From Ganoderma boninense (lineage: Eukaryota; Basidiomycota; Agaricomycetes; Polyporales; Polyporaceae), in assembly GCA_002900995.3 (NCBI GenBank), contig CM035311.1, positions 310,001 through 374,000 of the forward strand: a stretch of 64,000 nucleotides of DNA. Direction: 5' to 3'. A program made the translations under genes and the position numbers. The notes under the pieces were generated by a model, which was not told where the DNA came from, did not search any database, and was given only the letters and a program-made list of their open reading frames with translations. Shown in pieces: positions 23,380 to 35,302 of the stretch. Position 1 is the stretch's first letter. Each line of letters starts with the position of its first letter.

Positions 23380-24416
23380 CCTAGCCTTGTTGTGCCGACG
23401 TTCCGGGGACTCTACATTGCGGACATATTGGTGTACAGTATGCGGCGCCTTGGGGAGACAACAAGACTATGCTGTGAGTACCAAGCCGGGGTTGATTGTG
23501 AGATGACGCGGAGGGCCATTCATCTGCCTCGGTAAACCCTCCCGGAATACATAGCTCCACCAGGCTCAGTCTGACATTTGAGTGCTTCAGATCCTCCGCA
23601 CACCCGAGAACCTGTGAACAATGTCGACTCTAATTTTGTTGTCGGGTGCATCAAGCTTTGGCTTTCTCGAGGGGCAGCCTCTGCATTGTCACTGGCACTG
23701 TAATGAAGAACCCAGAAGGCGGTCGCGACTTCTGGGCGTCTCCCACACTTTTGTCTCCCGCGACGCCGTCGACGTCTCGAGAACCCAACGTCGCTTCCTT
23801 CTCCCGAGCACAAAGGAGCCCACAAAATGAAACGCCAGGCAAGGTGTACGTCGTCTTGGGTTCGAGGTCCGCCTTCTGACTCCGCCTGTGCACGAATGTT
23901 CATAGGTATCCTCTTTTCGTGCGCGCCGCTGTCATTGACTCGACGACCAAGACAATAGTGCAATTCGCGCGTCGGTCTTCGTACGATCTCACGCGCTGAG
24001 TACGCCGAGCGGTAGGGACACGATCGGATACAGAGAGAGGAGTGGTATGCTCCGAGCCGATCGCAGGTAGGTTTGGACTCGACTCGGTCGTGAGCTTCCC
24101 ATTACCTGCATGCCGATCGTATTGTTGGGGAGCACCGCTCCGTCTGCACCAGCCATATGCACTTTGGGTTATGAAGCTTATCACTTCGTAAGCCTTGGGT
24201 AGGCAAGACGACCTCTCCATCCGGCTCGCTGCCTGCTCGAAGTGCTGACATGCTTCTCTCGCTATTGTGCAAACGACGCTCGACCATCGTGCCCCCAATC
24301 CTAACATGCTCCGCAGTTAGCGATGCTGCCTATATATCAGGACTCTATGGCCCCCTGGGGCTCGACATCACCAACGCACGTCCCATACTCCGTCCACCAG
24401 ACTACCAACCCCAGCC
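23380..24416. other. Intergenic upstream of pheromone-like precursor 1
   Basis: No complete gene is seen. Open frames around 23520-23963 (minus) and 23621-23879 (plus) have no motif. The last 100 bp are the likely promoter of the precursor gene. Confidence 0.4.
24329..24341 (+). promoter_or_regulatory. TATA-like element of pheromone-like precursor 1
   Basis: The stretch cctatatatcagg lies about 80 bp upstream of the precursor ATG at 24417, and a similar catataaagg box precedes the second precursor gene. The position is compatible with a TATA box followed by a short leader. Confidence 0.4.
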
Positions 24417-24569
24417 ATGGACGCATTCTTCGTCATATCCGCTCCCGTCATAGCCTCTCCCGCCCCAGAGAGCGATCCTTCCTCCTCCTCGTCCGAATTC
24501 GACGAAACAATCGTCGACCGGGACTCGTTTGGCTACATTGGCTGGCATTCGGGATGCGTCATCTCATGA
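24417..24569 (+). CDS. Mating-pheromone-like precursor 1 (CaaX peptide)
   Basis: Intronless 50-aa precursor. It begins MDAFF, has a Ser/Glu/Asp-rich pro-region (SDPSSSSSEFDE), and ends ...GYIGWHSGCVIS. CVIS is a CaaX box, so the cysteine is expected to be farnesylated, the last three residues removed and the new end methylated. The mature lipopeptide probably begins after an acidic/basic pair near VDRD and covers the last dozen residues through Cys. This is the architecture of basidiomycete P/R-locus pheromone precursors. It shares the MDAF start, acidic centre and HSGCVI end with precursor 2. It lies between DUF6533 genes B and C. A pheromone role is inferred from architecture; no STE3 receptor gene was found here. 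Confidence 0.82.
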   Translation: MDAFFVISAPVIASPAPESDPSSSSSEFDETIVDRDSFGYIGWHSGCVIS

Positions 24570-25997
24570 CGGCGCATCCGGTGCGCATTCTATGGGAGCA
24601 CTGACGCGGTACGTGAACCCGATCCATATGTATCTCATGCATAGTTCGTAGCTGACGCGTAATTCCGGCGGTCTTCGTGAATACAGCTCCCCAAAACCTC
24701 ATCGTACTACTCGCGTCTAGGCGCGCCGAGCACCACCTCCTTTCCGCGAGTCTCTCGCCACATTTTCGCCGGAGTTGTGCTATCCCTCGTGTCTACATCC
24801 CACCATCGTCAGAATCCACATTTTGTATCCTACCAAACTTTTGCCCTTCGTGTCGTTTAGACTACTCGTCCGCGCCCACGGTTCAGACGTTCACCATCGC
24901 TCGTTCCTTCCAGTGTAAGGCGACGATTGTATTGTATGCATTTATTATCCCTAGTTAGACTCTTGGTACACCCGAGCGTAGCACATATGATGCCGTTTAT
25001 GTATTCCTAGTATTGCACTCTTCGCCGTCGAGGGCGACCTTGGGCATAGTCAGCTCATCTTCAATGGACTGAACAGTGGAAAGCCCCAGCACAAGAGCAC
25101 CTCAGGAGGAGGGAATGCCAGACAATCGTCGCCATCGTCTTGATGAAACTTTCCAATATTCCGCACGGCGAGTGCTGTCATCCAGAAAGCGGGAGCAAGG
25201 TTCGGCTTATGGGCGTCTCCCCTTTGTCTTCCGGGCGACCATCATCGTCCAACTTGGGCCGACGATTTGTGCTCACTCCGACCATTCAGGAACCCGGCAC
25301 TTTATGGCGACCTGGTACATCGATCCTGGATTCTCATCCAGCCGCCCTTGTGTCGGACGACATGCTGCGACACGTCTGAGTTCTCCTGGAGCATGAGGTC
25401 CCGAGAGCTCGAATGTCTCAGACAATACGGCCGAAGAGGAGAAGGCCTACCCAATCACTCATAGCAACAATACAGTGAGACTCAGGGAGCTTGTTCGAAA
25501 GGTATAATCATAGAGGTGCGTGCACTATGCAGACAATGGCTGCGGTGACGCGGCTCACGAAGCTCAAGCCTTCTTGCTGACGAGCGACAACGGTGACCCC
25601 AAGACGCGTTCGAGCAGGGATGAACTTCATTTCGAAGTACGTATTCCATCTGAATAGATTCTCCATCTCCAAATTGACATTATTAGCGGCCCATACACTC
25701 GCAGAGGATATTGGAACCTTCGCATGGGTCTGCATTCGGTGCTCGCAGGCGTGCGGCTGGACAACCCTGAGATGACCGATATGTCGTTATTGTCGGTATG
25801 TCATTTTGCCTTTGGACTACCCCGACCAATGCCTCACACCGCCTGCAATGTCTGCATATAAAGGCCAACTGCGACGCCGACAGACTCTCGTCCAGCAGCA
25901 CAACAGTCTGCCTCACTTCTCGCCTCCACGTCGCTCCCGCACCCTCTCGAGACTACCTCATCGGCTCCCCATACCCATAACCCCACAGCACACTATC
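24570..25997. other. Intergenic between the two pheromone-like precursors
   Basis: The first 120 bp may be a 3' UTR with an intron (GT at 24610, ...acag at 24685), as the second precursor shows a similar GT...CCTAG pair. The rest has no supported gene; the open frame 25076-25396 has no recognisable motif. Confidence 0.35.
25854..25864 (+). promoter_or_regulatory. TATA-like element of pheromone-like precursor 2
   Basis: The box gcatataaagg lies about 135 bp upstream of the ATG at 25998 and is followed by a pyrimidine-rich leader. Position and sequence fit a TATA box of a highly expressed small gene. Confidence 0.4.
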
Positions 25998-26147
25998 ATG
26001 GACGCGTTCGCATACCTCGCCGCCCCCATCCCGTCCCAGGAGCCCACCCCCGAGTCATCGTCATCACCTTCGGAGGTCCCCGAGGTCTTCGTAGACCAGG
26101 ATACATTCGGGTTCGTCGGCGTGCATTCGGGGTGCGTCATCGCATGA
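25998..26147 (+). CDS. Mating-pheromone-like precursor 2 (CaaX peptide)
   Basis: Intronless 49-aa precursor with the same layout as precursor 1: start MDAF, a Ser/Pro/Glu-rich pro-region, and end ...GFVGVHSGCVIA. CVIA is a CaaX box that is common in agaricomycete pheromones. A processing site is plausible at VDQD, giving a peptide of about 11 residues ending in a farnesylated Cys. The predicted mature peptides of the two genes differ at several positions (SFGYIGW versus TFGFVGV), so they would be distinct signals. The family assignment rests on size, acidic pro-region and CaaX end; identity as a mating pheromone is inference. Confidence 0.82.
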   Translation: MDAFAYLAAPIPSQEPTPESSSSPSEVPEVFVDQDTFGFVGVHSGCVIA

Positions 26148-28016
26148 CCTTCGGGCGAGCCTGTCCACGACGCGACCCAACCTCAATGGTACGATCTTTC
26201 CGTTTACCCAGTTATCGCGTTGATTGACGAGTTCTCCTCCTAGAACCACACTATCTCCCTCAAGTTCGCGACAGCGATGTTCACGAATTGGCGTCTCGAC
26301 TGCAAAATGTTGTGCTTGCCTATGATTATCGACTTCAAGTCTTCCTCGAGCTTCGCCTTCTCCTGCGCCACCCCATCCACCCCAACCCCCCTTTTCGAGA
26401 CCGATCTTTCGACATTCGTACCCACGTCTCTCTCTTTATCTTTACGAATATTTGCGACCATTCGTTCATCCTGCATTCGTTCCTTGACTCAAACTCACGA
26501 CACTGTACGTTGTGTGTAGACTCGTTCATGCCTCTAACTCCATGCACGTCCTTGTACATCCCTTACCTTAGCCCTTTCCGTGTTCATGATGTACCATTCC
26601 TCATCCTCGGACTCATCGTTTGTGGTGATAAATGCTCATGGTATTGATGGGCGTCCAGCCAGTGCATAGGCTGGAATACCAAGTTCTAGGAATGACAGCG
26701 CGGCGGAAAGTGTCGTAGTTCGGACATATGCTCCGTGGAACGCGGGCCTCTCAACGAAGCGAGGAAATGCGAGTCCCTGAAGGAAGACAGCTTCCACCGG
26801 CACTCGGGCATGCTTCGCGCTCTTAGGCCTCCGAGTCCGAGCTTACGTTTCAAGCTTCAAGTCGTGGGAGGCACAGCTTGGAGACACGATCGTAAGCACC
26901 TTACCGACTTTATGTCTTCTGTTCTCAACCATTCCCGCCGTGCTTCCTTGTGAAGTCTTAGAGTGTTGAAGAACTATGAGCGTTCTTCCACAAGTTTCCA
27001 ACCGCCTCGTCGCCTCGCCTAAATAGAATTTCTTTACACGACGCCTCCACGGCCTGAGATCTGAGATCGCAGCAATATGGCCTCACAGGTTTACATCGGA
27101 TCGCCCCCGTAGACTCTGATTATTAAAGCTGTATGTTGAGGTCTACTGCTGGCGCCGGAACAGCAACCTGAGGACCCTCGAAGTCTTCGGGCTGTACTGC
27201 GCTCAACCGGTGCCAACCTAGCATCCCAAGTTTCACTGCGCAACTTCCTGCATATTGACGATGAGTGAGCACCGGTTGACATTAACCCTGTGGCGTCAGA
27301 TCCGCCCATGATCACGTCGGTGGTACAGCGGCGTTGAGATATCTAGTGTTGCTGTCCGATCCTAACACCCGCCACTACCTCATCCATAACTGTTTACAGG
27401 ATAAGATCTACCGTTGGTCGGGGTTCATGTCTAACTGGCAGACGTTTGAGGCATGTAGCTTGAGTCGGATATGGACGCAAACTCCACGATCAAAACTCAA
27501 CTTCAACTTAAAGGGGATCGTTGCCTCCGAGGCGACCTTGAATACAGTGCGAGTGGCGATGCATTATCGCGGGGGCTCTGCCTTCATGGTTCACTGGGGG
27601 AAAATATGCTTCCTCTGGTGGGCAAGGTAACGGCAGTGTTCTGTTTCACAGAGTGAATCCTACCCCCGACTCCTCTGTTGGGATCAAGGTTTAGAGCACT
27701 GGTTCGTGAAGGAGCTCTGTCCATAGTTCCCCCGAAATTTTAATGACGCAGTCCTTACCCATCTCTGAGGGTTCCAGAATATCCGAGCGCGAGGTCGCAC
27801 CGGTCGCGAAAGAATGCATCATGAAGAGGCTGAGTGAGAAGGCTGGCCTAGCATTGCATTGTGGCCGCAGCTAACATTGTAGCACAGGATTTCCGGTAGG
27901 TTTATATTGTCAAGGCACTTCCAGGTTCCGAGAGCTCCACCGTGCCGAGCTATCACTTGCCGCGCTTGCGCTCGCCCTTGAACTCGTACTTGCACCCCAC
28001 AAACTCCCTCAAAACC
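26148..28016. other. Intergenic, no complete gene recognised
   Basis: The open frames at 26288-26647 and 27334-27630 on the plus strand carry no known motif and no consistent exon structure. The last 150 bp are probably the promoter of DUF6533 gene C. Confidence 0.4.
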
Positions 28017-29595
28017 ATGTCAGACCTGAAAACTGCAGTGATCGAGGCAACAAGCTATCAGTGAGTTTTATCCTTACCCATTCTTCACAGACTGGCTGAT
28101 GTATAATACAAGATCGACTGTCAACCACATTTTATTGGCTACTATGGGTGAGTATGACAGGCTTCATGGTATTCATCACGCTGTTGAGATCTACTAATCT
28201 ACGAATACACGCAGCTCTTGTACTATATGAGTATATCGTGACTTTCAGCACCGAGGTACAGTTATTCTGGGGGAGAAAGATCACTGGTGCAACCGTCTTG
28301 TTCTTCCTCAACCGTTACATGAAGCTTCTCGATGTCCTCCTTGACCTGGAGTTGTACTCGCACTTCACTGGCACCACATCGGTAAGCACAGGCATTCTTA
28401 GCAGCTCTAACCACCTCTTATCAAGTTTACAGGCGTGAGTCTTCAATAATCATAATTCAATAGCCATGCTTCGATTCTAAGCGTGCCAATCGCGCCAGGT
28501 GTGGGGGGTACATTGAGACATTGAGGGTACTTCAATTTTTGGACTATATCCCTTGTGCAGGTAACCACATTTTGACCCAGTCGAGCCTTTCCTACTGCTT
28601 ACACACTATCAAGCCTTCTCAGCCCTCCGTGTTTTCGCGTTGACTGGCAGAAATTGGTTCCTTCCGCCAGTAGTCTTTGTGCTGTCTCTGGGGCCCGTGG
28701 CAATCAACTTTGTATGATCCATTGCTCTGTCAGTCTTGGTTCGACATTGCTCATTGCTCGATAGGCGAATTTCGGCTGGGCGACTCCCGCAATCAACCCT
28801 ATCAGTGGCTGCGTCGAATCAATTCGCATGCCCATGGAACTCTTCTTCGGGTGAGCTTTTTCATTCCTGTAAACCACTGAGACATATTGATAATGATATA
28901 ACATTTAGGTGTAGGTTTATACTGACAAGTATCACAGATAATAGTCGCTGATTATTTGTTTTCAGTCATCGCCACCAGCCGAGGCTCGCTGATTTTGTCT
29001 GACCTCATCGTAATTTTCACAACCTGGCACACGACATACAAAACAGCTATCGCGTCACGCCAAGTCCTGAATCAAAGTCATCCGACGTTTTCCGGTTTGC
29101 TCCTTCGAGATGGAACTTCATACTTCATGTGAGCTACCACTGCCCCTCAGCAACTTCATGGTGGGTTGGCAATAATCTTCCGGGCAATAGAACCATGGTG
29201 TCAATCAATGTGCTACACCTGGCTTTCTCTCTCAGTCCGGTGAGTAATGAAAGCCATCTATATGCTATATACTCACTTAATACTGAACTTCAGGTGCTGA
29301 TGTCTGCGAATAACGGTGGATTCAGCAATATGACTCAATTCTCCGATCCGTGCGTCCTCGTCACTACTGCTGCATTCATAGTGTTCGCTCAAAAGAATAT
29401 TTCACTAGTCTGAGTTCAATTCTCATCTCACGATTCATGATGAACCTTCAAGAGGCCAAACAACGCACAGCAGGATCAATCGGAGCGAGCAGGAGCATAT
29501 CTTTGGTGCAGTTTGACCGAGTTATTGGGTCGATTGGGGAGTCGTTGGGGCCAAGTCTTATTGAGCATCTGGAAGATGACGAGGTCTCTGAGTAA
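28017..29595 (+). CDS. DUF6533 seven-helix membrane protein C
   Basis: Exons: 28017-28060, then a 35-nt exon 2 ending in ACTATGG before 28150, 28215-28381, microexon 28433-28434 (GC), 28499-28560, 28614-28711, 28765-28850, microexon 28909-28910 (GT), 28966-29128, 29191-29239, 29294-29349, 29409-29595; 316 aa in phase. Signature: LVLYEYIVTFSTEVQLFW and TGATVLFFLNRYM. Conserved cysteines ACGGY before helix 3 and SGCVES in the helix 4-5 loop. No intron separates RDG from TSYFM, as in B and F. The tail ends FDRVIGSIGESLGP... The gene is AT-richer than A, B, D and E and closest to F in its C-terminal exon. For the second microexon a 20-nt alternative also keeps frame (28909-28928). Confidence 0.88.
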
Positions 29596-31945
29596 TAGCA
29601 GGGCAGTCTACAAGCAGCATGCTTCCGTGTCTGGTTGGAATCCGTCAAACAGCTCGTGGTACTCACGTTTCCGGGAGGCATCAGGTTCTGGGTATGGGAT
29701 ACAGGTAGAGAATGCACATTACCTGGACATGCGCTCGTAATCGCACCTATTTTATACAGATCCTCGAGATATATATGGTACACAGGCCAATGCAATCCGC
29801 ATGAATGCGACAGCGGAAACTCGGTCAGAAAGTGAGCTCAATTTACGCATGAGGGATTGAGGCTACAGCTGTCGCCCGCCAGTCCTATTCCTTCCCTACA
29901 CAGCCTCCATAAAACCAGTACGAATAGTTTGCTGAGTGGCTGACGAGACATCTTGGCGAGGACCACACGCGAGGATGAGTGGGAACGTGGAAACAGAAAG
30001 CCACAACTTAGGGTGGGAGGAACTGATCGACGGAGTGGCCATCGTCTTTCAAGTTGCGAAACATATGCTGAGTGACTCGTGAGTGGAGCAATATATATAT
30101 CGCAGAGTCCTTGTATTCATCTCGCCGAGAGATAGACCAAAGTGAGGCCTTGAGAGTGCGGGTTCAACGTTCAGAGGAGAGTGCCTAGCACAGTCCGAGT
30201 GCAGCCTGGAGCGCGCGCTCTGAGTGTTCGCGTGTTATCCACGTGGAAATTCAGCGAGGGGGGCCAAGCTGCCGCTGTCTGTCGCGCCACCATCTTGCCT
30301 TGCTCTCGCCAGCATACTTCACATCGGCCATCTGATTCAACAACTCGAGTGCCTAAGCTTTTTACTGCCCATGCTCTGGGTTCCAAACAACAGATCCGGA
30401 TCCTACAGGAATAACTCGAAGGGTGCGTTCTCCGATGAAGGAGGAACTTTACAGCATTTTTGAACCGACATCTCACAATCGCTCAGGACGTTGAATGCAT
30501 GTTATATATGCATCATACCCTGGTGTAATGTGCAGCCTGGTTTCGAAGCAGGCGGGTCGTCAACTCAAACCTCGCTCGAATCGAACTGCTGGCGTCTCAA
30601 TATTGGATGTGCTTCAGGCCGAAATGCCTGCCTCATCGTGGGATCTTTGTTTGGACAGAACGGTAAGTGAAAAACTTGTATATTCCTGTTCTATGTGTGG
30701 GATCCAAACTCTTCATCGAGCTGGGAAGGTGTGTGTCAGGGCGGATGACAGACGTCGAAGGGTGACCAGGTCAGCTGCCCCCTTTCCATTCTGTGAAGCA
30801 AGGTGATAATATTAATAATATCAGGAGCACAACTCCGGAAAGAAGATGACGAGATTCACTGGTATGTGAGTCTCCGTTCATGGACGACCGGAGATAGTGG
30901 TCAAAGGGCGACAGTTTGGGTGGTCACATTCCCTCAATCGCGCGGTAGGAAGCGGAAATCCGACATCTTAGCCTGAAGACTCTGCTTCTACTTGTGTTAC
31001 GCTGTTGTGATATAGATTCACTGGATAGATGCAGAGGAAGTGTAGGGTTCTGTGGCGGGAGGCCATGTGGGGTGGATCTTGCCCAACGTCGACTCGACTT
31101 GTGCGTAAGCTACCGCACACCATACTCCAGTTGCGCTGCGCGTCTCCCTGGTGAGTCTGTCACTGACAACCAACTAGAATCACATCACTCGCATGTATTT
31201 CAACTAAAATTCAATTCAGGAGTACCAGTTGGTCAATTGGACAGGCAACCTTGTGGTTAAATGCATTCGACCAACCAACACGCCTTTCCCATAGCGCTGT
31301 GTAAGTGTGTGTTCGCTACCAGCGTCGGATGTCATGCCATGTCTTGACACTGATCTTCGCGCTTTCTCCCTATTCAGTCCTGATATATACCTGACATGCC
31401 ATGTACGCCTATCGCGACTATGTCCTCGAGGCGTGGGTACGGTGCTAACTCCGTCCACGTCCGCTTCCCGTTGCCATCTAGCGCCATGCCGCTCGTCACT
31501 GCTCGTCACTGCTCGTCACCGCCCATCCCTCCGCCCACCCCTATCGCCTTCCAGGAAATATTTGCAAGTAGTGCGTGTGCTGGATCCAGCCTCTCCCAGG
31601 AAAGAAGAGTGCGAAAGCGTATCGAGTCTCACCGGCGCGCCATCTTTCCCTAACCCGAAGCACACGCTCTCCCACGCATACGACTCCGGCCAAACGTAAG
31701 TTGACACCTTGCTTCACAGCCTCCCACCCGAGATTGCCATACCGTAAGCCTTTTCGCTGCTCTGAGCCACAATCCTCGCTTAACGTGCCCTACCTGACAG
31801 CGCCGCTGTCCCCGTCCGACAGACTACCGCCCAGAGAACCGCGCGCCGCAGACGATCTCGAGGTTGAATGGCGAGTCTATAACCTTGCGACCGGGCACCG
31901 TGCCTTTGTCCAGGTGTGCCCCACACCTCTCTTGAACACCCCGCG
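29596..31945. other. Intergenic with a 10-bp tandem repeat
   Basis: No gene is supported. A tandem repeat of gctcgtcact (three copies) lies at 31491-31520. Open frames at 31307-31699 and 31575-32087 are GC-biased and overlap the start of DUF6533 gene D; they have no motif. Confidence 0.45.
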
Positions 31946-33592
31946 ATGTCTTCGCCTTCGATGCCGCAGGTCGGTTTATCCGATTTTCAGACATTGTACG
32001 TGCCGTGCATATCGCTCAGCTCTCTCCCGTTTGGGGCTGACGCGTCTTGTTTCAGAGTTGTTTCGCGATACTTCGAACCTGCGGTAGCTAGTACGTCGCT
32101 GGACCACTCGTGCAACCCCTCTACCATTCTAACCCACACTCTCGCGATGTCCTAGCATTGGCGATCTACGAATGCTCGCTCACGTTCGCAGAGGAGGTCG
32201 AGTACTTCTGGGATGCGCCGCGCACGGGTGCAGCGGTCGTCTATTACCTGAACAAGTACATTTTAATTTTCATGTACATCGCGGGCGCCGTTGGACTTGC
32301 TCTTCCCAGTTCGTCAGCAGAGGTACGCAACTACCAGCTTCCCTTCAAGGCATCTACTGATCCCCCGTCCAGCTGTGAGCGTCACCGCACCTCCACGTCC
32401 TCCGCTGCGAGTGCTGACATAAGGGGTTGCTAGATGTGCCATGGGATCGCGAATCGGGTTGATTGTCAGTCTCATGCCATACCCTGTATCCGCCGGTGCG
32501 CAGTCCCCTGACTATCGTGTCTGATATGCACGCTGAGTTGCGGATCTCCAGCCTTCTCCGCCATGCGCATGTTCGCGCTAACGGGGAAAAACTGGACCCT
32601 GACACTTGTAGTTCTCATCCTATCGTTCATCCCTGTTCCTATAAATATGGTGAGCTTTCTGCTTTGGATGTAAGCCAGATTCTCTTCCGCTCACAGAGTT
32701 GGAATTTCCTCTGAAAGATCGCGTACCATTTCGGGATAGATGCCGTGAACGTACCGGTGATTGGCTGCATCCCCGTTGACCGTACCCCGATTCCCTTAGG
32801 GAAACAGTGAGTTCTCGCTCGACTAGTGTGCTATTCGCAAACTAATGATGCCGCAGTGGTACGCAAGCTAAAATCTGTGGAGTCGAACAGGCCTGGCTGA
32901 TGGATAGCGGTGTGCATTACAGAGGTGATCATCACACGGACGTGCCTGATCGCTGCCGACGTCCTCCTCCTCATCGCCACATGGACGAGTCTACATCGGC
33001 GAGCTGACATCCTTCGGGAGCATCGAAGATTGACGCTTGCGGATGTGTTGCTGCGTGACGGTGAGTCTGGTTGATAAGCGTTCTAAACGTCTGCTTACCG
33101 TTTAGCTCAGGGACGATGTACTTCCTGTACGTGGATCCGCAATTGTCCCCTCTTATTCATATCGACGTCAACATCATGTTTCCACAGCGGCCTGCTCGTC
33201 CTGAATGCACTTATGCTAGTATTCACATTGACAAATGTACGAACCGCATTTTCAGCTCTGCATTTCGATCAAGCTGACCTCATGTTAGATTGACATCATG
33301 TACGGCATGAATTCGAGCGACGTTGTCGTTTTCACGCAGTCGTGAGTCCCCTCTCTCCCTACACCTCCACCGTCTGTTTACAACTACCGCCACTAGGATG
33401 GGCGCAATCTTGCTGCACCGCTTTCTCCTCAATCTCCAGTCAGCAAACCGGAGAACGCTAGCAGTCAGCTCGGCGGGGTCAGAAGAGGAGTCGGACACTA
33501 CGTACGCCTCGATGGAGTTCCGCAGCGCCGAGGTATCCCGGGGATCGACGCTCGCCCTCGAGGAGCGCTATGGGAGCGCAAAGGTCACATAG
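31946..33592 (+). CDS. DUF6533 seven-helix membrane protein D
   Basis: Exons: 31946-31995, 32056-32090, 32156-32322, microexon 32373-32374 (CT), 32434-32495, 32552-32649, 32718-32806, microexon 32857-32858 (TG), 32923-33060, 33111-33126 (16 nt), 33188-33236, 33289-33341, 33397-33592; 318 aa in phase. This is the most diverged copy in the DUF6533 signature: LAIYECSLTFAEEVEYFW and TGAAVVYYLNKYI. The paired cysteines are kept (LCAMGS before helix 3; IGCIPV in the loop). Helix 5 reads VIITRTCLIAADVLLLIAT. Fourteen of the fifteen intron or exon boundaries match the other copies, so the gene is intact despite divergence. Confidence 0.87.
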
Positions 33593-34289
33593 GCTCAAGG
33601 TGTTTCGGGAGCGAAGAGCCCGAGATGAACGAGGATCGCGTGCTCAGTGTACTATCTCTGGGACGAAGCTCTTCACGCTCACGTCACTGAAACTTCAAGG
33701 GCTCTGGTGCGAGTCGTATCTTCCGCGCTGCTTGCCTACAATAGCAGGCCCTTTCTCACCCTCCCTCCCATCTGTTATCATGCCGAAGCTGAAGGGTCGA
33801 CGTCAGCAGAGAAGCGAACCCGGCATAGAGCGCGGTTTGAGTTGAAATTCGGAGGCTCATGACGCCCTCCAGAAATACCCATCCGGGGTCACTAGTGCTG
33901 CTTTTGTCCACGCTTATCTGGTACTTTCGTGTCATGACGCACGAGAAACCCAGGGAATTCAGCCCATTACGGCTCTCAGTGGTGGTCTTATGAAACGATA
34001 TGTCGTTCACAGTGACTTCACGCTCAGTCACCCCAATATCCGAACGAGGCAAGGGCACGGCATGGGGTGGTTCACCATTGGGACTCGAATATATTGACTT
34101 TAGAATGCTCGAGAATGTTGTAGAAGAGTGCAGGGAGATTCTGGACCGCGACTCGAAGCCAGAGTTTCGTTCGTGGGAGGGTGTAACCGCGTGACTGGGC
34201 ACCTGCCCCCAATTCGCCGTCGCAAGCTCGACCTCAGCTTCCCCCTCCAGCTTCGTCCTGCACTTCACTTGCAGCACACTCCTCAGTCC
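33593..34289. other. Intergenic with an unassigned open frame
   Basis: A 205-codon open frame on the minus strand (33756-34373) and a 64-codon frame on the plus strand (34000-34194) overlap. Neither has a recognisable motif and I could not decide between them. They are left unassigned. Confidence 0.3.
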
Positions 34290-34613
34290 ATGGTATCTGA
34301 CCAACAATGCCGCGAGTGGGATGCCCGAGCCATGAAGATCGGCCCCACGCCACAGCTTGATGTCGATGGCCAAGTCGTGCCTCTTGGAGAACCCGATGAG
34401 CCCAACATAAGAGGAAGTATTACGTAGTCTGTGAGGGACGCACCGTCGGCATCTTCAATAACTGGTATGCTTTTCGAATTCGCGCCATTGTTCTGCCAGA
34501 GCTGACTGTCTGGAGGAATTTGTAGGAGTCTCGCTAACGCAATGGTGTGCGGGTTCAGTGGTGCAGCTCATAAGTGCTACACTGGGCTGAAGAACGCACG
34601 GGCTGCGTGGTAA
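34290..34613 (+). CDS. RNase H1 N-terminal/viroplasmin-like domain protein 1, possibly frameshifted
   Basis: A compact domain of the RNase H1 N-terminal (viroplasmin-like) fold is split by a 61-nt intron (34465-34525). It reads KYYVVCEGRTVGIFNNW, then SLANAMVCGFSGAAHKCY and TGLKNARAAW before the stop. The pattern YYVV-x3-GR-x-(V/P)GI(F/Y)-x-NW ... GFSGA-x-HK-x(Y/F) is the family hallmark; this fold binds RNA/DNA hybrids in RNase H1. There is no catalytic RNase H domain. The upstream open frame from the ATG at 34290 is in a different phase, with a stop just before the domain, so either an exon is missed or there is a frameshift near 34405. The protein end is only 60 bp from the next gene, which carries the same domain. 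Confidence 0.6.
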
Positions 34614-34673
34614 AATGGCGACAAGGCTTGCAAGAGGACGCGGCCGCCCCCGAAGTCTCGAACGCCTGCTGCC

Positions 34674-35302
34674 ATGCCGAACCTTCCTCCTCCCCCCAGC
34701 CCCGTAGCAGACCACGAGGACAACGACGACCAGATCCTTTTGACTCCACCATGGATGTCCTCCGGCACTCTCAGCCCCTCCACTGTCGCCTCCCCTGACA
34801 TCACGCCCATCATGGGTAATCTCTCCCTTGGAGAGACCTTCACCAAGGTTGACAAGGAGCTCTCATACACCCTCGCTCCGAACTCCGGAGGCTCTCCTCG
34901 CCCATCTTCGACCGCGCGCTTCAACCCCAGTGCCGAGTCTTTCACGTTTCCTTTCAGCCATATGAACGCCACCTTGGATGCCGGTAATTCGCAGGGTTTG
35001 CTTCTGCTATTTGATACGAATAGCGCCTCCAGGCGCGCGGAGGGCGACCCCGTGTTCGTTGTTGTTCGGGGCGAGCATCCTGGCGTGTTCTTTACGTGAC
35101 TCCCATTCCGTTGGTGCTCGACTGACCGCCCGAGTCATTGCTTGTTAGGGCAACCGCCTTCTGTGCCGGCGGCCACAGCGCCGGCGTGAAGATCGTCAAC
35201 TTCAAATTATTGAAGGTCGCCTGCTTGTACTTCGTTCAGAAGTACATGGCGGGCAACGTTGGCGTGCCCGGATGCGTCGTTACGGATGAGGAGGAAGTGT
35301 AG
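34674..35302 (+). CDS. RNase H1 N-terminal/viroplasmin-like domain protein 2
   Basis: Two exons (34674-35095 and 35149-35302) join in phase to 191 aa. Residues 1-125 are a low-complexity Pro/Ser-rich region starting MPNLPPPPSPVADHEDNDD. The C-terminal third has the viroplasmin-like pattern: DPVFVVVRGEHPGVFFT, then FCAGGHSAGVKIVNFKLLK, spliced at the same place in the domain as in protein 1. The domain is more diverged than in its neighbour (GGHSAG for GFSGA). No RNase H catalytic domain follows. Related short proteins with this domain occur in basidiomycetes without known function. Binding to RNA or RNA/DNA hybrid is only an inference from the fold. Confidence 0.6.

Noticed and set aside
28909..28928. 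20-nt exon in DUF6533 gene C instead of a 2-nt microexon
   Set aside because: Both keep frame, but the other six copies support a 2-nt exon at this place, and the first GT after the acceptor (gtaggt) is a reasonable donor. The alternative is kept open only for this gene.
33756..34373. 205-codon minus-strand open frame
   Set aside because: It overlaps the likely 5' region of the viroplasmin-like gene, has no motif or splice support, and has no paralogue in the window.
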